A DNA stretch of 64,000 nt from Pseudomonadota bacterium (GTDB taxonomy: Bacteria > Desulfobacterota > Desulfobulbia > Desulfobulbales > Desulfocapsaceae): the NCBI GenBank assembly GCA_018820855.1, contig JAHJNL010000077.1, positions 1 through 64,000 of the forward strand. Reading direction: 5' to 3'. The notes below the pieces were generated by a model. That model had not been told where the DNA came from. It saw nothing but the letters and a program-made list of their open reading frames with translations, and ran no database searches. Every line of letters begins with the position of its first letter. The first letter of the stretch is position 1. A program made the translations under genes and the position numbers. Below are positions 37,101 to 46,317 of the stretch, one piece after another.

Positions 37101-40100
37101 GATCAGTTGGAGGGCAATCTGTTGCTTATCTTCTCAGATATCCTCAGTCGAGCCTCTGCAGGCTCGGCCGCTTCTGTTATTTCCTCTTCCCGTAGTGGTG
37201 AAGGCGGTGTCTATCAGGCTATTTTCTGGCCGCAGATCGACCGCGCTGTTGGTGAAGAGCCACTGGTCTGGACCGGAGATGTGCATGCCTTTTTTATAAA
37301 TGAAGATGGTTTCCTCTGGGATGATTACAGTGGTGCCGATGCAACTCCAAATGCTGCCAATCAAAAAGGGAAGCTGTGGACTGAGGATACAAACGGGAAT
37401 GGGGTCCTAGATTCTGGTGAAGATTCTAATAGCAATGGTGTACTGGATGGGGATCGGCGGATTATTACCTTTTATAATGATACCACGAAAACCACCCAGA
37501 TTTGCTTCAACTCATCCGTTGTAGAGGACGGGGTTTGTGAACCCTCCGACTATATTGGTACAGCTGTTACCACTGTAGAGTTAAGGGATTTTGATCAATA
37601 TTTATGGTCTGCAAATGAACAACTGGAGGGAATCAGTACGTTTGATGCCTCTGTCAATCGTTCCATTCTTGCGGATGGTACGTGGAATTTTGGCGATAAT
37701 CGACGCTATATCTTTACCTGGAATGACCTGGATAACGACGGAATAGTTGATTCGGCAGAGGTGCTTCCGTTCGAGGAGGGTATGAATACCGGTTTGACCG
37801 TAGCAGCATCGCGTCAGAGTGTGCTGAATGATTTTAATGTAGCCAGTGATACTAAACTCAATGAGTTGATCAACTGGTTACGGGGGAATAATAAGGCAGA
37901 AACGACCACTGATGGAACTTTTACCCCCTATGATGTGACAGAAGATGAGAATATGAATGGGGTGCAAGACTGGGTTTATCGTTGTCGAAGGTACCCGGAT
38001 TGTGCTCTCACATCAGTCGACCCGGTGTGGCGTCTTGGAGACGTTATTCATTCTACTCCGACTCTGGTCTCAAGACCTGCCGAAGGGTTTCAGTATATTT
38101 ATCGTGATGATACCTACAATACCTTTTATAAAAAATATGTTCAGCGGCGGCAGGTGATTTATTTTGGTGCCAACGACGGTATGCTCCATGCGGTAAATGC
38201 AGGGTTTTATGACGTTGGTGAAAATGGGTTTCTTCCATGTGCTCCGGATCAGCGAGATGCAGATAATAACTGTAATGTAGGTAATTACTCAGCTCTTGGC
38301 GATGAACTGTGGGCTTATGTACCCTATAACCTGCAGCCGCACCTTGCCTGCTTGAGTGACCCACTCTATAACCATAAATACTTTGTTGATGCACCACCAC
38401 GTATCTTTGACGTGCGGATTTTTGAAGAAGAAGCTGCCTGCAGTACCGGATATGATACAGATGGCTGTGTGCATCCAGGCGGATGGGGGACTATTCTTGT
38501 AGGGTATATGCGATTTGGTGGTGCGCCCTTACTTGCCGATGACAGTGTAATACCAATTGATAATCGCGAGTTTATTTCTTCATATTTTATCCTGGATATC
38601 ACTGATCCTGAGCAGCCGCCGACATTGTTGGGTGAAATGACTAAGACGACTGATACGCATGATTATGCTGGTGATGGTACAGCAGAGGATATGTACGTTG
38701 ACCTTGGCTACACCACGTCCATGCCGACAATGGTTACAATGCGTGATGATGAAGGATTCTCGGAATGGTTTTTGGTACTCGGTAATGGACCAACCACCAT
38801 TAAAGGGGAGAATGATCAGCAAGGAAAGGTTGCTGTGGTTCCACTCAATGCCATAACCGGTGTAAACTGGGCAGTAAATAAGAATGGGAGCTATGATGCA
38901 ACAACTAAAAAACCCTTCCGTATCCCCAATGAATTCCCTCCATCAGTTGCTGATGCTCCTGCTTCTCCAAGTGTCTCTAATTTCGGACGATATTTGGTGG
39001 ACGAGGCAAGTTCAGGAGAGCCAAGTTTTATCTCTGACTTGGTAACGGTGGATTATAATATAGGCGTTGATGGTGTTAGCGGTAAAGGCGTACCCTATAA
39101 ATCAGATGTTGTTTATTTCGGGACAGTTGATGGCAGCGGTTTTACCACTCCTCTTCTGGAACCTGATAAAACTATCTGGAATGGCGGAGGCAGGATGTAC
39201 CGGCTGGTGACCAATGTATCCGCTTTAGTAGATGGTGAGCTTGAGGAGCAGTATTCTTATCCTTCTCAGTGGTATTTGGATAAATTTATCGATGCCAAAG
39301 CACCCATTACTGCTGCAGCAAATATTGGTTATGACGGTGATAATTACTGGATTTATTTTGGAACCGGTCGCTTTTTTGCCCCGGAAGATAAAACAGATGA
39401 TACCCAGAACTATTTTTTCGGTGTCAAAGAACCGTTTACCGGCGATTGTGGATTTGCCTGGGGTGAGGTGAGTTGGGAACCAGATGTTGATCCGAATCCT
39501 GCACTGACTGCCGGTAGTCGCGGTCTTTTCCGTTCCGACCAGATCCGGGTCGTTAAACATGCGAGCAGTGCTCTGTATGGCGGGATAATCGATTTTGTTT
39601 ATTGCGCTGATAATGACGGTATTGAATGTGGTATGCCAGCGGGTATCACACCGTTATCCAATACTGTTGTTATTGATGTGAGTGATACAAATCCTGAGGT
39701 GAGTGACGGAATACGAAAGTATTATGATTTCTGGAATATGGAGGAATATATCGTTGGTGAGTGGTGCGGGACCACAGATAATCCAGCTATTGGTGTTGAT
39801 GGCTGGTATAGAAATCTCTACGATCCGAGGGAGCGTTCTCTTGGGATGCCGACTTTGCTGAGTGAACTTTTACTCTTTAGCAGTTATCAACCCTATTCCG
39901 ATATCTGTCAGGCAGAGGGAAACAGTTATCTTTACGGTGTTTACTATTCAACCGGTACAGCCTGGATTGATACTGTCTTTGGCACCTACCTGAACAATGA
40001 TCCCATTAAAAAGACAATAGTCAATGACAGGCTGTCTCTCGGGAAAGGCCTTACCGGAACGCCAAGTCTAGGGGTCGGGACAGGTTCTACGGCCTATGTT

Positions 40101-40190
40101 CAATCCAGTACCGGTGAGATTCTTGAGGTTTCTTACGAGCCTCCTGGAGGTCCCCCGACAAGTAGTAGAAAAAGCTGGACTGATCGATAA
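34113..40190 (+). CDS. pilY1: PilY1 type IV pilus tip protein (copy 2) with CBM5/12-like repeats
   Basis: A 2,025-residue secreted protein. Signal peptide to about residue 29 (ALLTAFCLQPAAAFA); VWA metal site DNSGSM at 55-60. Three tandem repeats of about 51 residues follow inside the VWA region (about 102-250): WKSGTTYAAGAIV, WTQGETYAAKSFV and WLNGNSYTTGDIV, each with a later G-x-x-(Y/F)-x-A and a closing V-x-W. This is the chitin-binding CBM5/12 pattern. VWA sequence resumes later (LLVITEGAST). A Ca-binding-like DTNGNGVLDSGED is near residue 1100, and the PilY1 propeller runs from about 1307 (RLGDVIHSTPTLV, FGANDGMLHAVNA) to the end. Many Cys pairs suggest an oxidised periplasmic fold. GGAGG lies 7 bases before ATG 34113; the longer frame to 34011 lacks a signal peptide at its start. 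Confidence 0.92.
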   Translation: MKYLSIPTSKLLPLALLTAFCLQPAAAFADSCSEGVGIPPFLSAGVDPNLLLLIDNSGSMLDMAYVDDIGQCTDNTFDSTEDYAGLFDSDKWYKWTEGQQQWKSGTTYAAGAIVYSEGIFYKAAAASGNASVGYQIADDYRVDWAPLYEIPIWTQGETYAAKSFVQFDSQLYYTVAGGTALDNDFSDGVSIGGDSGVTWVAKDSSWLNGNSYTTGDIVSDNGMLFEAQSSGTASGTGVWDDVGVSWDRLDEGYFEEVDYDDVSDAVTAFAALDGDVYQQDDLYLRIVSVLDTVNVDDKGDPLNVMVESRLSAFAASGKMLNWASASKFDIQKKILTGGKYNPDAERLISQHRGCSGKGFIKEVPVKKGLVDSVITFSIKGTDSENWIDTTDDTMRLTIMGASTEGFISSDRAQSCQDAIDSIAAGYDDGQGTTKQNITDCLDYGGTNNILAESNSAYNHSLHTCWQMSTTNAKDLEQGKELSYQVPDDLGMITEVMNSCEHIYRLNMPPTAITPENSGYLCYGVYNDLIPDAKYLATVGSGSDRLGYVGRCWELGTVPEGCSLVPCTVGIADFEDPAGSKIWKRCLPDGNLYFCDNYNTGQGDCKNGYDWAVVIQDADGSDGLTCDTTQLVDIGGWSDADPPGINTVAGCIQSGLWDYCQGMTIPEVIDPSDDVFTTGDTWGMIGALIDSGVASMFGSDHALIVMKGYIKKDIKPEGVLHSVASDLRMGAMAFNDNGAKTECSAVDVNDTIVEYCPENNQDGARLIAPIKGGDAVTGGTVADPIHHVDDLTEAINDIRATAWTPLAEAVYNALGYYGQDTSRRLNPGDFYTAAEDPLFPDPVQNWCQENYLLVITEGASTADLNPDVLAMITAMGYEDSTVAIADEGECYDDDGTTELYGSTYLDDLTYFGQEADAADLFTTPAGVDPDGDGTFEHQGQIEDDDGVWHDKRNITTYIVTTGLLRDDGTTTSECNPATIIKNAAENGGSTLLTGEDPDQLEGNLLLIFSDILSRASAGSAASVISSSRSGEGGVYQAIFWPQIDRAVGEEPLVWTGDVHAFFINEDGFLWDDYSGADATPNAANQKGKLWTEDTNGNGVLDSGEDSNSNGVLDGDRRIITFYNDTTKTTQICFNSSVVEDGVCEPSDYIGTAVTTVELRDFDQYLWSANEQLEGISTFDASVNRSILADGTWNFGDNRRYIFTWNDLDNDGIVDSAEVLPFEEGMNTGLTVAASRQSVLNDFNVASDTKLNELINWLRGNNKAETTTDGTFTPYDVTEDENMNGVQDWVYRCRRYPDCALTSVDPVWRLGDVIHSTPTLVSRPAEGFQYIYRDDTYNTFYKKYVQRRQVIYFGANDGMLHAVNAGFYDVGENGFLPCAPDQRDADNNCNVGNYSALGDELWAYVPYNLQPHLACLSDPLYNHKYFVDAPPRIFDVRIFEEEAACSTGYDTDGCVHPGGWGTILVGYMRFGGAPLLADDSVIPIDNREFISSYFILDITDPEQPPTLLGEMTKTTDTHDYAGDGTAEDMYVDLGYTTSMPTMVTMRDDEGFSEWFLVLGNGPTTIKGENDQQGKVAVVPLNAITGVNWAVNKNGSYDATTKKPFRIPNEFPPSVADAPASPSVSNFGRYLVDEASSGEPSFISDLVTVDYNIGVDGVSGKGVPYKSDVVYFGTVDGSGFTTPLLEPDKTIWNGGGRMYRLVTNVSALVDGELEEQYSYPSQWYLDKFIDAKAPITAAANIGYDGDNYWIYFGTGRFFAPEDKTDDTQNYFFGVKEPFTGDCGFAWGEVSWEPDVDPNPALTAGSRGLFRSDQIRVVKHASSALYGGIIDFVYCADNDGIECGMPAGITPLSNTVVIDVSDTNPEVSDGIRKYYDFWNMEEYIVGEWCGTTDNPAIGVDGWYRNLYDPRERSLGMPTLLSELLLFSSYQPYSDICQAEGNSYLYGVYYSTGTAWIDTVFGTYLNNDPIKKTIVNDRLSLGKGLTGTPSLGVGTGSTAYVQSSTGEILEVSYEPPGGPPTSSRKSWTDR

Positions 40191-40216
40191 GTGGGTAGAG
40201 TTTGATTTTAACCTTA

Positions 40217-40260
40217 TAACCTGTAATCGGGCTTTATCGCCTGGTTACAGGTTAGTTTTT
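40217..40260 (+). terminator. Terminator of minor pilin operon 2
   Basis: A 10-base-pair stem (TAACCTGTAA 40217-40226 with TTACAGGTTA 40245-40254), followed by GTTTTTG, 27 bases after the pilY1 stop. A good intrinsic terminator. Confidence 0.82.
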
Positions 40261-40378
40261 GGGAGAGGTGATACATTAAAGAAAGCTGTTTGCAGAGTTT
40301 AACTGCAGCTGAAACTTCTCTTTAGCCCTTCTTGGTGCGTATGGCGCACCATACAACTACAAAATATACACTTCCGTT

Positions 40379-40573
40379 TCAGGAAACCACCTCAAAGCCG
40401 ATTTTGGTAATAGCTTCTTTAATCACTTCCGCGTTCACATCTCCGTCATAGCTGGCCTCTCCTTTTTCGAGATCCACTTCTGCATTTGTCACCCCTGGAA
40501 CACCTTCCAGGGCCTTTTTTGTTGATGCCACGCAGTGCTGGCAGCTCATGCCTTTTATTGCTACGGTAGCCAT
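40379..40573 (-). CDS. copZ: Copper chaperone CopZ, HMA domain
   Basis: A 64-residue single heavy-metal-associated domain. The metal site is GMSCQHCVAS (Cys10 and Cys13 in the normal C-x-x-C, here CQHC), with the ferredoxin-like fold strands VTNAEVDLEKGEASYDG and the closing ITKIGFEVV. It would carry Cu(I) to the divergently encoded CopA. GGAG lies 8 bases before the ATG. The gene is transcribed away from copA across a 328-base gap. Confidence 0.92.
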   Translation of the reverse strand: MATVAIKGMSCQHCVASTKKALEGVPGVTNAEVDLEKGEASYDGDVNAEVIKEAITKIGFEVVS

Positions 40574-40901
40574 TGTTTTTCTCCAGGAGTTGAATTGGTT
40601 TTTCTGCTACAGAGTGGTAAATATATCTGTTAATGACTATCATTCTATATACACTCCAAGGGAGAATTCAAGAGTGGTGGCGTTGTAAAAAAATGATCTG
40701 TTTGGTTGTTGCGAAATATTCATCACTGCCGTTGAGCAATGGCTGCGCTATTTCATCAACTTGAGACGCCCTGTCTGTGCACTCTTTCAAAGTTTTGCAC
40801 TTAGCTGTTTTGTCATCGTGGAGTGTTGTTTTTCATAGTTTACTGAGAATGAACAAATACGTTGTCTTTCCTCATGACAGCCCCGGAAAGGAGAAAGTGG
40901 T
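40574..40901. other. Divergent copZ/copA intergenic region
   Basis: A 328-base gap holding the promoters of both copper genes. A clear MerR/CueR-type or CsoR-type operator was not identified. The only obvious dyad is the AATGA-CTA-TCATT palindrome described separately. Short frames are not protein-like. Confidence 0.45.
40632..40644. promoter_or_regulatory. Fur-like palindrome upstream of copZ
   Basis: AATGA-CTA-TCATT is a perfect dyad 59 bases upstream of the copZ ATG. The 19 bases around it match the classical Fur box at 14 positions by my count. Whether Fur, a Fur-family metal sensor or another regulator binds here is unknown; it could be a chance dyad in AT-rich DNA. Confidence 0.35.
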
Positions 40902-43379
40902 ATGCGGATGCAGGAACTTAAACTGAATGTTAACGGGATGCACTGTGCCGCCTGCTCCAGTCGTATTGAACGGGTTGTCGGGAACATGACCGGAGTGGAC
41001 AGGGCCTCGGTGAATCTTGCTGCCGAGACGATGGAACTGGTCTGGGATGAGGAAATTCACAGTTTTGATGAGATTGCAGAGCGCGTCAAGGGCTTGGGCT
41101 TTGAGCTGATCAAAGAAGAGCAGGATGAAGAAATTCGTCTGGATCTCGCTATCAGCGGCATGAATTGTGCTGCCTGTTCCGCAAGGATTGAAAAGGTTCT
41201 CGCTGCCAAGCCGGGAATCCTTTCCGTTGCCATCAACCTGGCCACAGAATCAGGAACTGTTGTTTACAAAAAGGGAGAGGTTAATCAGCGGCAGATACGC
41301 GAAATGATCAGTGGGCTAGGTTTTGAGGCCAGGCCCATGAGCGCGCAACAGGATCACTTTGAAAAAAAACGGGCTGAAACGATTGCCCGTCTGGCGACCA
41401 TGAAAAGAAAACTCATCCTTTCCATGGCCCTGGCAATCCCGCTTTTTACCCTCTCCATGGGTGAGATGGTGGGCCTGCCTTTGCCGGATCTTTTGTCTCC
41501 CCGCAGTCATCCTGTTAATTTTGCCTCTGTGCAGTTCCTGCTGGTGCTGGCCATCATGTTTCTCGGTAGGAATTTTTATCTGCTCGGCATTCCGGCCCTG
41601 TTGCGGCGCGTGCCCAATATGGATTCGCTCATTGCCGTGGGAACCGGTGCCGCCTTTATTTATTCCACCTGGAATATGATCGAGATCCTTTTGGGAGTCG
41701 ATGTGCATATGAAGGTCATGGACCTCTATTTTGAATCGGCAGGTGTACTGATTGCCTTGGTCTCATTGGGTAAATATATGGAGACCCGTTCCAAGTCCCA
41801 CACTTCTGATGCCATTGCCAAATTGATGCAGCTCACTCCGGAGACAGCGGTCCTGCTCGATGGGGACGAGCAGAAAGATATTCCGGTAGAGGAGATTGAG
41901 ACGGATGATATTCTTCTTGTTCGTCCCGGAGACAGAATCCCTGTGGATGGATTGGTGGTAAAGGGGCGGACCGTGGTGGACGAATCAATGCTCACCGGTG
42001 AGAGTCTGCCTGTCACCAAGGAGGAGGGAGATACCGTCATAGGCGGGACATTGAATAAAAATGGTGTCCTCCATGTCCGCGCACAGCAGGTGGGGCAGGA
42101 TACCATGCTCTCCCGTATAGTCCGTCTGGTCCAGAATGCCCAAGGCTCAAAGGCACCCATAGCCGGGATGGCGGATCGCATAAGTCTTTATTTTGTTCCG
42201 GTGGTTATGGCCATCGCTGTGCTTACCGGGCTTACCTGGTACTTTTCCGGCGGAGCAGATTTTTCCACCTCTCTTCGTTTTTTTATTGCTGTTATGGTTA
42301 TTGCCTGCCCCTGTGCCATGGGACTGGCAACACCTACATCTATTATGGTGGGAACCGGTCGCGGTGCCCAGCTTGGAGTCCTGATCAAGAGCGGTGAGTC
42401 TTTGGAGATGGCAGAGAAAACAGAAATTGTGGTCTTTGATAAGACCGGAACGCTCACCCATGGCAGGCCCAAGTTGACGGATTTCATCACACTTTCTGAG
42501 AAGAGTGATGAAAATGATCTCCTCCTGCTGGCCGCCTCCTGTGAACAGAGCTCGGAACATCCCCTGGCCGAGGCCCTTGTGGCAGGTGCAGTGGAAAGAG
42601 GGCTGCAGCCGGTGCAGCCGGAATCGTTTCAGGCCATCCTGGGCAAGGGGATACAGGGACAGGTGCAGGGACGAAGGATTCACCTTGGGAACAAGCAGCT
42701 GCTGAAAGATGATGGCATCAGCGTGAGTGCAATGGAAAGTTCTGCTGCCGAGCTTTCAGGCCAGGGCAAGACTGTGCTCTTCCTGGCAGTTGATAGCAGC
42801 TTCGTGGCAATCCTGGGTATTGCCGATACCCTGAAGGCAGAAGTACCGGCGGCCGTCTCCTCTCTGCAGAAGATGGGGCTGCGTCTTATTATGCTGACCG
42901 GTGACCATGAAATAACTGCCCGTGCCATTGCCGGGCAGGCGGGAATTGATGAGGTCATAGCCGGAGTCCTGCCGGAAAAAAAGGCAGATGTTATTGCAGA
43001 CCTGCAGGCCAAGGGAAAGAAAGTAGCAATGGTGGGGGACGGCATTAATGATGCTCCGGCACTGGCCCGAGCCGATGTGGGGATAGCCATGGGAACGGGC
43101 ATCGATATCGCTATTGAGTCCGGTGATATTGTAATCATGCAGGGCAATCTTGATGGGGTGATCACGGCGCTCAGTCTCTCCAGGGCAGTGATGCGCAATA
43201 TCCGGCAGAATCTTTTCTGGGCCTTTGCCTATAATATAGTAGGTATCCCGGTAGCAGCCGGACTTCTCACCCTCTTTGGCGGGCCGTCTCTTAATCCCAT
43301 GCTTGCAGGCGGAGCAATGGCACTGAGCTCGGTGTCGGTGGTATCCAATGCTCTGCGCTTACGGTTTTTCAGGCCTTGA
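40902..43379 (+). CDS. copA: Cu(I)-exporting P1B-type ATPase
   Basis: An 825-residue copper pump. Two N-terminal HMA domains carry GMHCAAC (Cys15, Cys18) and GMNCAAC (Cys89, Cys92). Eight membrane helices follow; the sixth holds the transport motif CPC (469-471). The actuator domain has LTGESLPV, the phosphorylated aspartate is Asp513 in DKTGTLTHG, the nucleotide domain has SEHPLAEA, and the hinge motif [16 protein letters not shown] is intact. The C-terminal helices have the YN and MxxSS motifs ([26 protein letters not shown]), all as in Cu(I) exporters (P1B-1). AAAGGAG precedes the ATG by 8 bases. It is divergent from copZ. Confidence 0.96.
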   Translation: MRMQELKLNVNGMHCAACSSRIERVVGNMTGVDRASVNLAAETMELVWDEEIHSFDEIAERVKGLGFELIKEEQDEEIRLDLAISGMNCAACSARIEKVLAAKPGILSVAINLATESGTVVYKKGEVNQRQIREMISGLGFEARPMSAQQDHFEKKRAETIARLATMKRKLILSMALAIPLFTLSMGEMVGLPLPDLLSPRSHPVNFASVQFLLVLAIMFLGRNFYLLGIPALLRRVPNMDSLIAVGTGAAFIYSTWNMIEILLGVDVHMKVMDLYFESAGVLIALVSLGKYMETRSKSHTSDAIAKLMQLTPETAVLLDGDEQKDIPVEEIETDDILLVRPGDRIPVDGLVVKGRTVVDESMLTGESLPVTKEEGDTVIGGTLNKNGVLHVRAQQVGQDTMLSRIVRLVQNAQGSKAPIAGMADRISLYFVPVVMAIAVLTGLTWYFSGGADFSTSLRFFIAVMVIACPCAMGLATPTSIMVGTGRGAQLGVLIKSGESLEMAEKTEIVVFDKTGTLTHGRPKLTDFITLSEKSDENDLLLLAASCEQSSEHPLAEALVAGAVERGLQPVQPESFQAILGKGIQGQVQGRRIHLGNKQLLKDDGISVSAMESSAAELSGQGKTVLFLAVDSSFVAILGIADTLKAEVPAAVSSLQKMGLRLIMLTGDHEITARAIAGQAGIDEVIAGVLPEKKADVIADLQAKGKKVAMVGDGINDAPALARADVGIAMGTGIDIAIESGDIVIMQGNLDGVITALSLSRAVMRNIRQNLFWAFAYNIVGIPVAAGLLTLFGGPSLNPMLAGGAMALSSVSVVSNALRLRFFRP

Positions 43380-43534
43380 TGTTGTGGGAAAAACTCTTCA
43401 AATATGTACGCCTGAGCGATGAAGGTTTTCACGGGACCACATTGTCTTGTGCGTCTATTTGTCAAGCTTTAACAGATGCATGGAAATACAGTGCCCACAA
43501 GGAAAAAATGGACAGGGGGATTGTATCTTTTCCC

Positions 43535-43562
43535 TTGACTTTTCTCCCCACAGATTTATATA
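43535..43562 (+). promoter_or_regulatory. Sigma-70 type promoter of sat
   Basis: TTGACT (43535-43540)-N16-TATATA (43557-43562) lies about 90 bases before the sat ATG, a near-consensus -35/-10 pair, fitting strong constitutive expression of this energy-metabolism gene. Confidence 0.6.
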
Positions 43563-43653
43563 TATGACTGTTTTACTGAATGGTTGTTCATTTCATTGCC
43601 GCTTCAATTCTTATGGGTCGGTACTTTTTGAAAATTAACTAAGAGGGAGTAAT

Positions 43654-44928
43654 ATGTTCTCGAAATTGGTTGCACCACATGGTGGAAGAGGTCTGGTTTG
43701 CGCACTGTTGCATGGTAATGAGCGTGCTGCAGAGCTTGAAAAAGCGAAAGGTATGAAACAGCTTGAAATCTCTGATCGTGCCAAAGGCGATCTGATCATG
43801 ATGGGTATCGGCGGGTTCAGTCCTCTCGATGGTTTCATGACCAAAGCTGATTGGAAAGGCGTTTGTGAGAATTTCCAGATGGCAGACGGAACCTTCTGGC
43901 CCGTACCCATCACTCTTGACGTTGACAAATCAGAAGGCATTCAGGCTGGTGATGAGATTGCCCTTGTAAAAAAAGGTGAGATTTTCGCTACCATGAAGGT
44001 TGTTGAAGCTTACGAGATGACAGCTGAAGACAAGAAATGGGAATGTGAGAAGGTCTTCATGGGCGAAGGTGAAGAGTCTGTAGGCGGAAATTTCTGGAAG
44101 ATCGCTCCCGAAGATCATCCCGGCGTTATCATGGTTCAGAACCAGAAAGATATGAATATCGCTGGTCCTGTTAAAGTACTGTCCGAGGGTGAGTATCCTA
44201 AAGACTACCCAGGAGTTTACCTGACTCCTGCTCAGACCCGTCGTATGTTCGACGAGCGCGGATGGGCCAACGTTGCTGCTCTTCAGCTGCGTAACCCCAT
44301 GCATCGCTCCCATGAGTACCTCGCCAAAATTGCGGTTGAGGTATGTGACGGTGTTTTGATTCACTCCCTGATCGGTAACCTCAAAGCTGGCGATATCCCT
44401 GCTGAGACTCGTGTACAGGCTATCGAGATCCTGATTGACAAATACTTTGTCAGAGAGAATGTAATCAATGCTGGTTACCCGCTTGATATGCGTTATGCCG
44501 GTCCCCGTGAAGGTCTGCTTCATGCCACCTTCCGTCAGAACTATGGTATCAACAACATGCTGATTGGTCGTGACCATGCTGGTGTTGGTGATTTCTACGG
44601 TCTGTTTGAGGCTCAGGAAATTTTTGATCGCATCCCCAAAACCGGTGATGCTGCTAAAGATCTGCAGTGTAAACCAATGAAGATCGATTGGACCTTCTAC
44701 TGCAAAGAGTGTGACGGTATGGCTTCTCTGCGTACCTGTCCGCATGACAAAGAGTCCCGCGTTATCCTCTCTGGTACCAAGCTGCGTAAGGCCCTTTCTG
44801 AAGGCGCCGAGATTGTAGACCATTTTGGTCGTGAAGAGGTTCTGGATCACCTGAAAATCTACTATGCAAGTCTGACTGAGAAAGTTGAAGTCAAGATGCA
44901 GGGTGCTGCTTCCGGCGACTCCATGTAA
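43654..44928 (+). CDS. sat: Sulfate adenylyltransferase (ATP sulfurylase)
   Basis: A 424-residue homo-oligomeric ATP sulfurylase, catalysing the reversible reaction of sulfate and ATP to APS and pyrophosphate. Active-site motifs are [12 protein letters not shown] (QxRNPxHxxH), [12 protein letters not shown] and the later [24 protein letters not shown] is a Cys pair set seen in zinc-binding dissimilatory-type enzymes. In sulfate reducers it activates sulfate; in sulfur-oxidising or disproportionating relatives it runs in reverse. apr and dsr genes are not in the window. Codon use is more uniform than in neighbours, fitting high expression. GAGGGAG lies just before the ATG, with a good promoter and a terminator on either side, so the gene is monocistronic. 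Confidence 0.96.
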   Translation: MFSKLVAPHGGRGLVCALLHGNERAAELEKAKGMKQLEISDRAKGDLIMMGIGGFSPLDGFMTKADWKGVCENFQMADGTFWPVPITLDVDKSEGIQAGDEIALVKKGEIFATMKVVEAYEMTAEDKKWECEKVFMGEGEESVGGNFWKIAPEDHPGVIMVQNQKDMNIAGPVKVLSEGEYPKDYPGVYLTPAQTRRMFDERGWANVAALQLRNPMHRSHEYLAKIAVEVCDGVLIHSLIGNLKAGDIPAETRVQAIEILIDKYFVRENVINAGYPLDMRYAGPREGLLHATFRQNYGINNMLIGRDHAGVGDFYGLFEAQEIFDRIPKTGDAAKDLQCKPMKIDWTFYCKECDGMASLRTCPHDKESRVILSGTKLRKALSEGAEIVDHFGREEVLDHLKIYYASLTEKVEVKMQGAASGDSM

Positions 44929-44958
44929 TCTGTTCGAAGGACTTGTATAAGTCTTATA

Positions 44959-44995
44959 GGGAGATGCTGCCGTTAGGCAGTATCTCCCTTTTTTT
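44959..44995 (+). terminator. Intrinsic terminator of sat
   Basis: A 13-base-pair stem with one G-U pair (44959-44971 with 44976-44988), a GTTA tetraloop and a run of seven T, 31 bases after the sat stop. Confidence 0.93.
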
Positions 44996-45011
44996 ATTTC
45001 TGTTAGAAGTA

Positions 45012-45105
45012 CATCAGCACCCCATCTTTGTCCGTTTTGGCTTTGTCACATAGCGGGCTATAGTGCCAAAACTAAAACGAACAAATATGAGGCACTGCTG
45101 AACTT
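45012..45105. repeat. Palindromic repeat with variable stem, copy 1
   Basis: A 94-base imperfect palindrome between sat and aroB. It begins CATCAGCACCCCATCT and ends ATGAGGCACTGCTGAACTT; the apex is CATAG-CG-GGCTAT. The stem pairs 45030-45049 with 45063-45082 with a few mismatches and a G-U pair. Copy 2 at 59291-59385 has the same ends, loop and length but an unrelated, internally complementary stem. No coding potential. Confidence 0.75.
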
Positions 45106-45188
45106 CCTATGATATGCTTCGGTGTTATATATAGAGGGGACTTCAGCAGGTCTTTAATTCTTAAATTTTAATGTTATACAATATTCTT

Positions 45189-46271
45189 ATGTCCTCATAT
45201 CAGTTAGACGTCGGTCTTGGTGAACGCAGTTATCCTATTTTTATTGAAGATGGGATCATGGAACATATCGGTGCTGATCTTGCCAAGAGAGATATTGCCT
45301 CTCGCTTTGCAGTCATCTCAGATGATTATGTGGCAAAACTCTACGGCTCCACCCTCATGTCCTCCCTCCAACAGGCTGGCATCAAAGCTGAGCTTGTCAC
45401 TTTCCCCAGGGGCGAAGCCTCGAAGAATCTTCAGGTCTTTGCGGAACTGTCCAGTCGATTGGCGCTGATGGGGATTGATCGTAAGAGCGGATTGATTGCC
45501 CTTGGCGGCGGTGTGACCGGTGATCTCACTGGTTTCCTGGCTGCATCGTATCTGCGCGGTATTCCATTTGTTCAGGTTCCCACCACTCTCCTTTCCCAGG
45601 TGGATAGTTCGGTGGGTGGAAAGACCGGAGTGGATATCCCGGAAGGAAAGAATCTGGTCGGAGCCTTTTACCAGCCAAAGGCCGTCTATATCGACACTGC
45701 AGTGCTCACCACTCTTCCGGTTGAGGAATTCCGTGGTGGCATCGCCGAGGTGATCAAGTACGGGGTAATCAGGGATTTCGAGTTCTACTGTTTTCTGGAA
45801 AGAAACCTGGATGGTATCATGGAACTTAATCCATCTCTTATTCAGGAGATGGTTTACACCTGCTGTCGGATCAAGGCTGAGGTGGTGGCTGAAGATGAGC
45901 GGGAATCAGATCTGCGGCGGATTCTGAATTTCGGGCACACCATTGGCCATGCTGTAGAGGCAGCTTCAGATTTCTCCATCATCCATGGGCATGCCGTGGC
46001 CATTGGCATGGTGGCTGCCCTGCGCCTGTCTGTTGCCCTGGGTCTTTGTAAACGTAAAGAGGCGGGCAGGGTGGCAACTCTTATTCATGCATTTGGCCTA
46101 CCCACCGAGATTCCTGAAGAGATGGATCGCCAGCGAATCAAGTCGTTTATCAAGACAGACAAGAAAAGCATTGGCGGCTCGGTTTTCTATGTCCTGGCTA
46201 CCACCATCGGCAAGGTCATCATTACCAATGAAGTAACCGACAAAGAAGTCGATGTCGTTTTACAAAGATAA
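45189..46271 (+). CDS. aroB: 3-Dehydroquinate synthase
   Basis: A 360-residue NAD-dependent, metal-dependent enzyme that cyclises DAHP to 3-dehydroquinate in the shikimate pathway. Recognised motifs are ALGGGVTGDLTGFLAASYLRG (given here from ALGGGVTGDL), the VDSSVGGKTGV loop, EFRGGIAEVIKYG, and the metal ligands in LNFGHTIGHAVE and HGHAVAIGM. Length is normal. ATG 45189 (MSSYQLDVGLGERSYP) was preferred over ATG 45171 since homologues start at this point; neither has a strong ribosome site. It is followed 46 bases later by a FmdB-type gene. Confidence 0.95.
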   Translation: MSSYQLDVGLGERSYPIFIEDGIMEHIGADLAKRDIASRFAVISDDYVAKLYGSTLMSSLQQAGIKAELVTFPRGEASKNLQVFAELSSRLALMGIDRKSGLIALGGGVTGDLTGFLAASYLRGIPFVQVPTTLLSQVDSSVGGKTGVDIPEGKNLVGAFYQPKAVYIDTAVLTTLPVEEFRGGIAEVIKYGVIRDFEFYCFLERNLDGIMELNPSLIQEMVYTCCRIKAEVVAEDERESDLRRILNFGHTIGHAVEAASDFSIIHGHAVAIGMVAALRLSVALGLCKRKEAGRVATLIHAFGLPTEIPEEMDRQRIKSFIKTDKKSIGGSVFYVLATTIGKVIITNEVTDKEVDVVLQR

Positions 46272-46317
46272 TTGAAGGTCCTCTGAGTACTGAAACTGAA
46301 CACTGAAAGATTCCCCT

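Noticed and set aside
43930-44850. 306-codon frame on the minus strand
   Set aside because: Shadow of sat, which has all catalytic motifs and strong codon bias.
45012-45105. Integron attC site as an explanation of the palindromic repeat
   Set aside because: The ends lack the GTTRRRY/RYYYAAC core, no gene cassette array or integrase is present, and the copies sit between ordinary operon genes.
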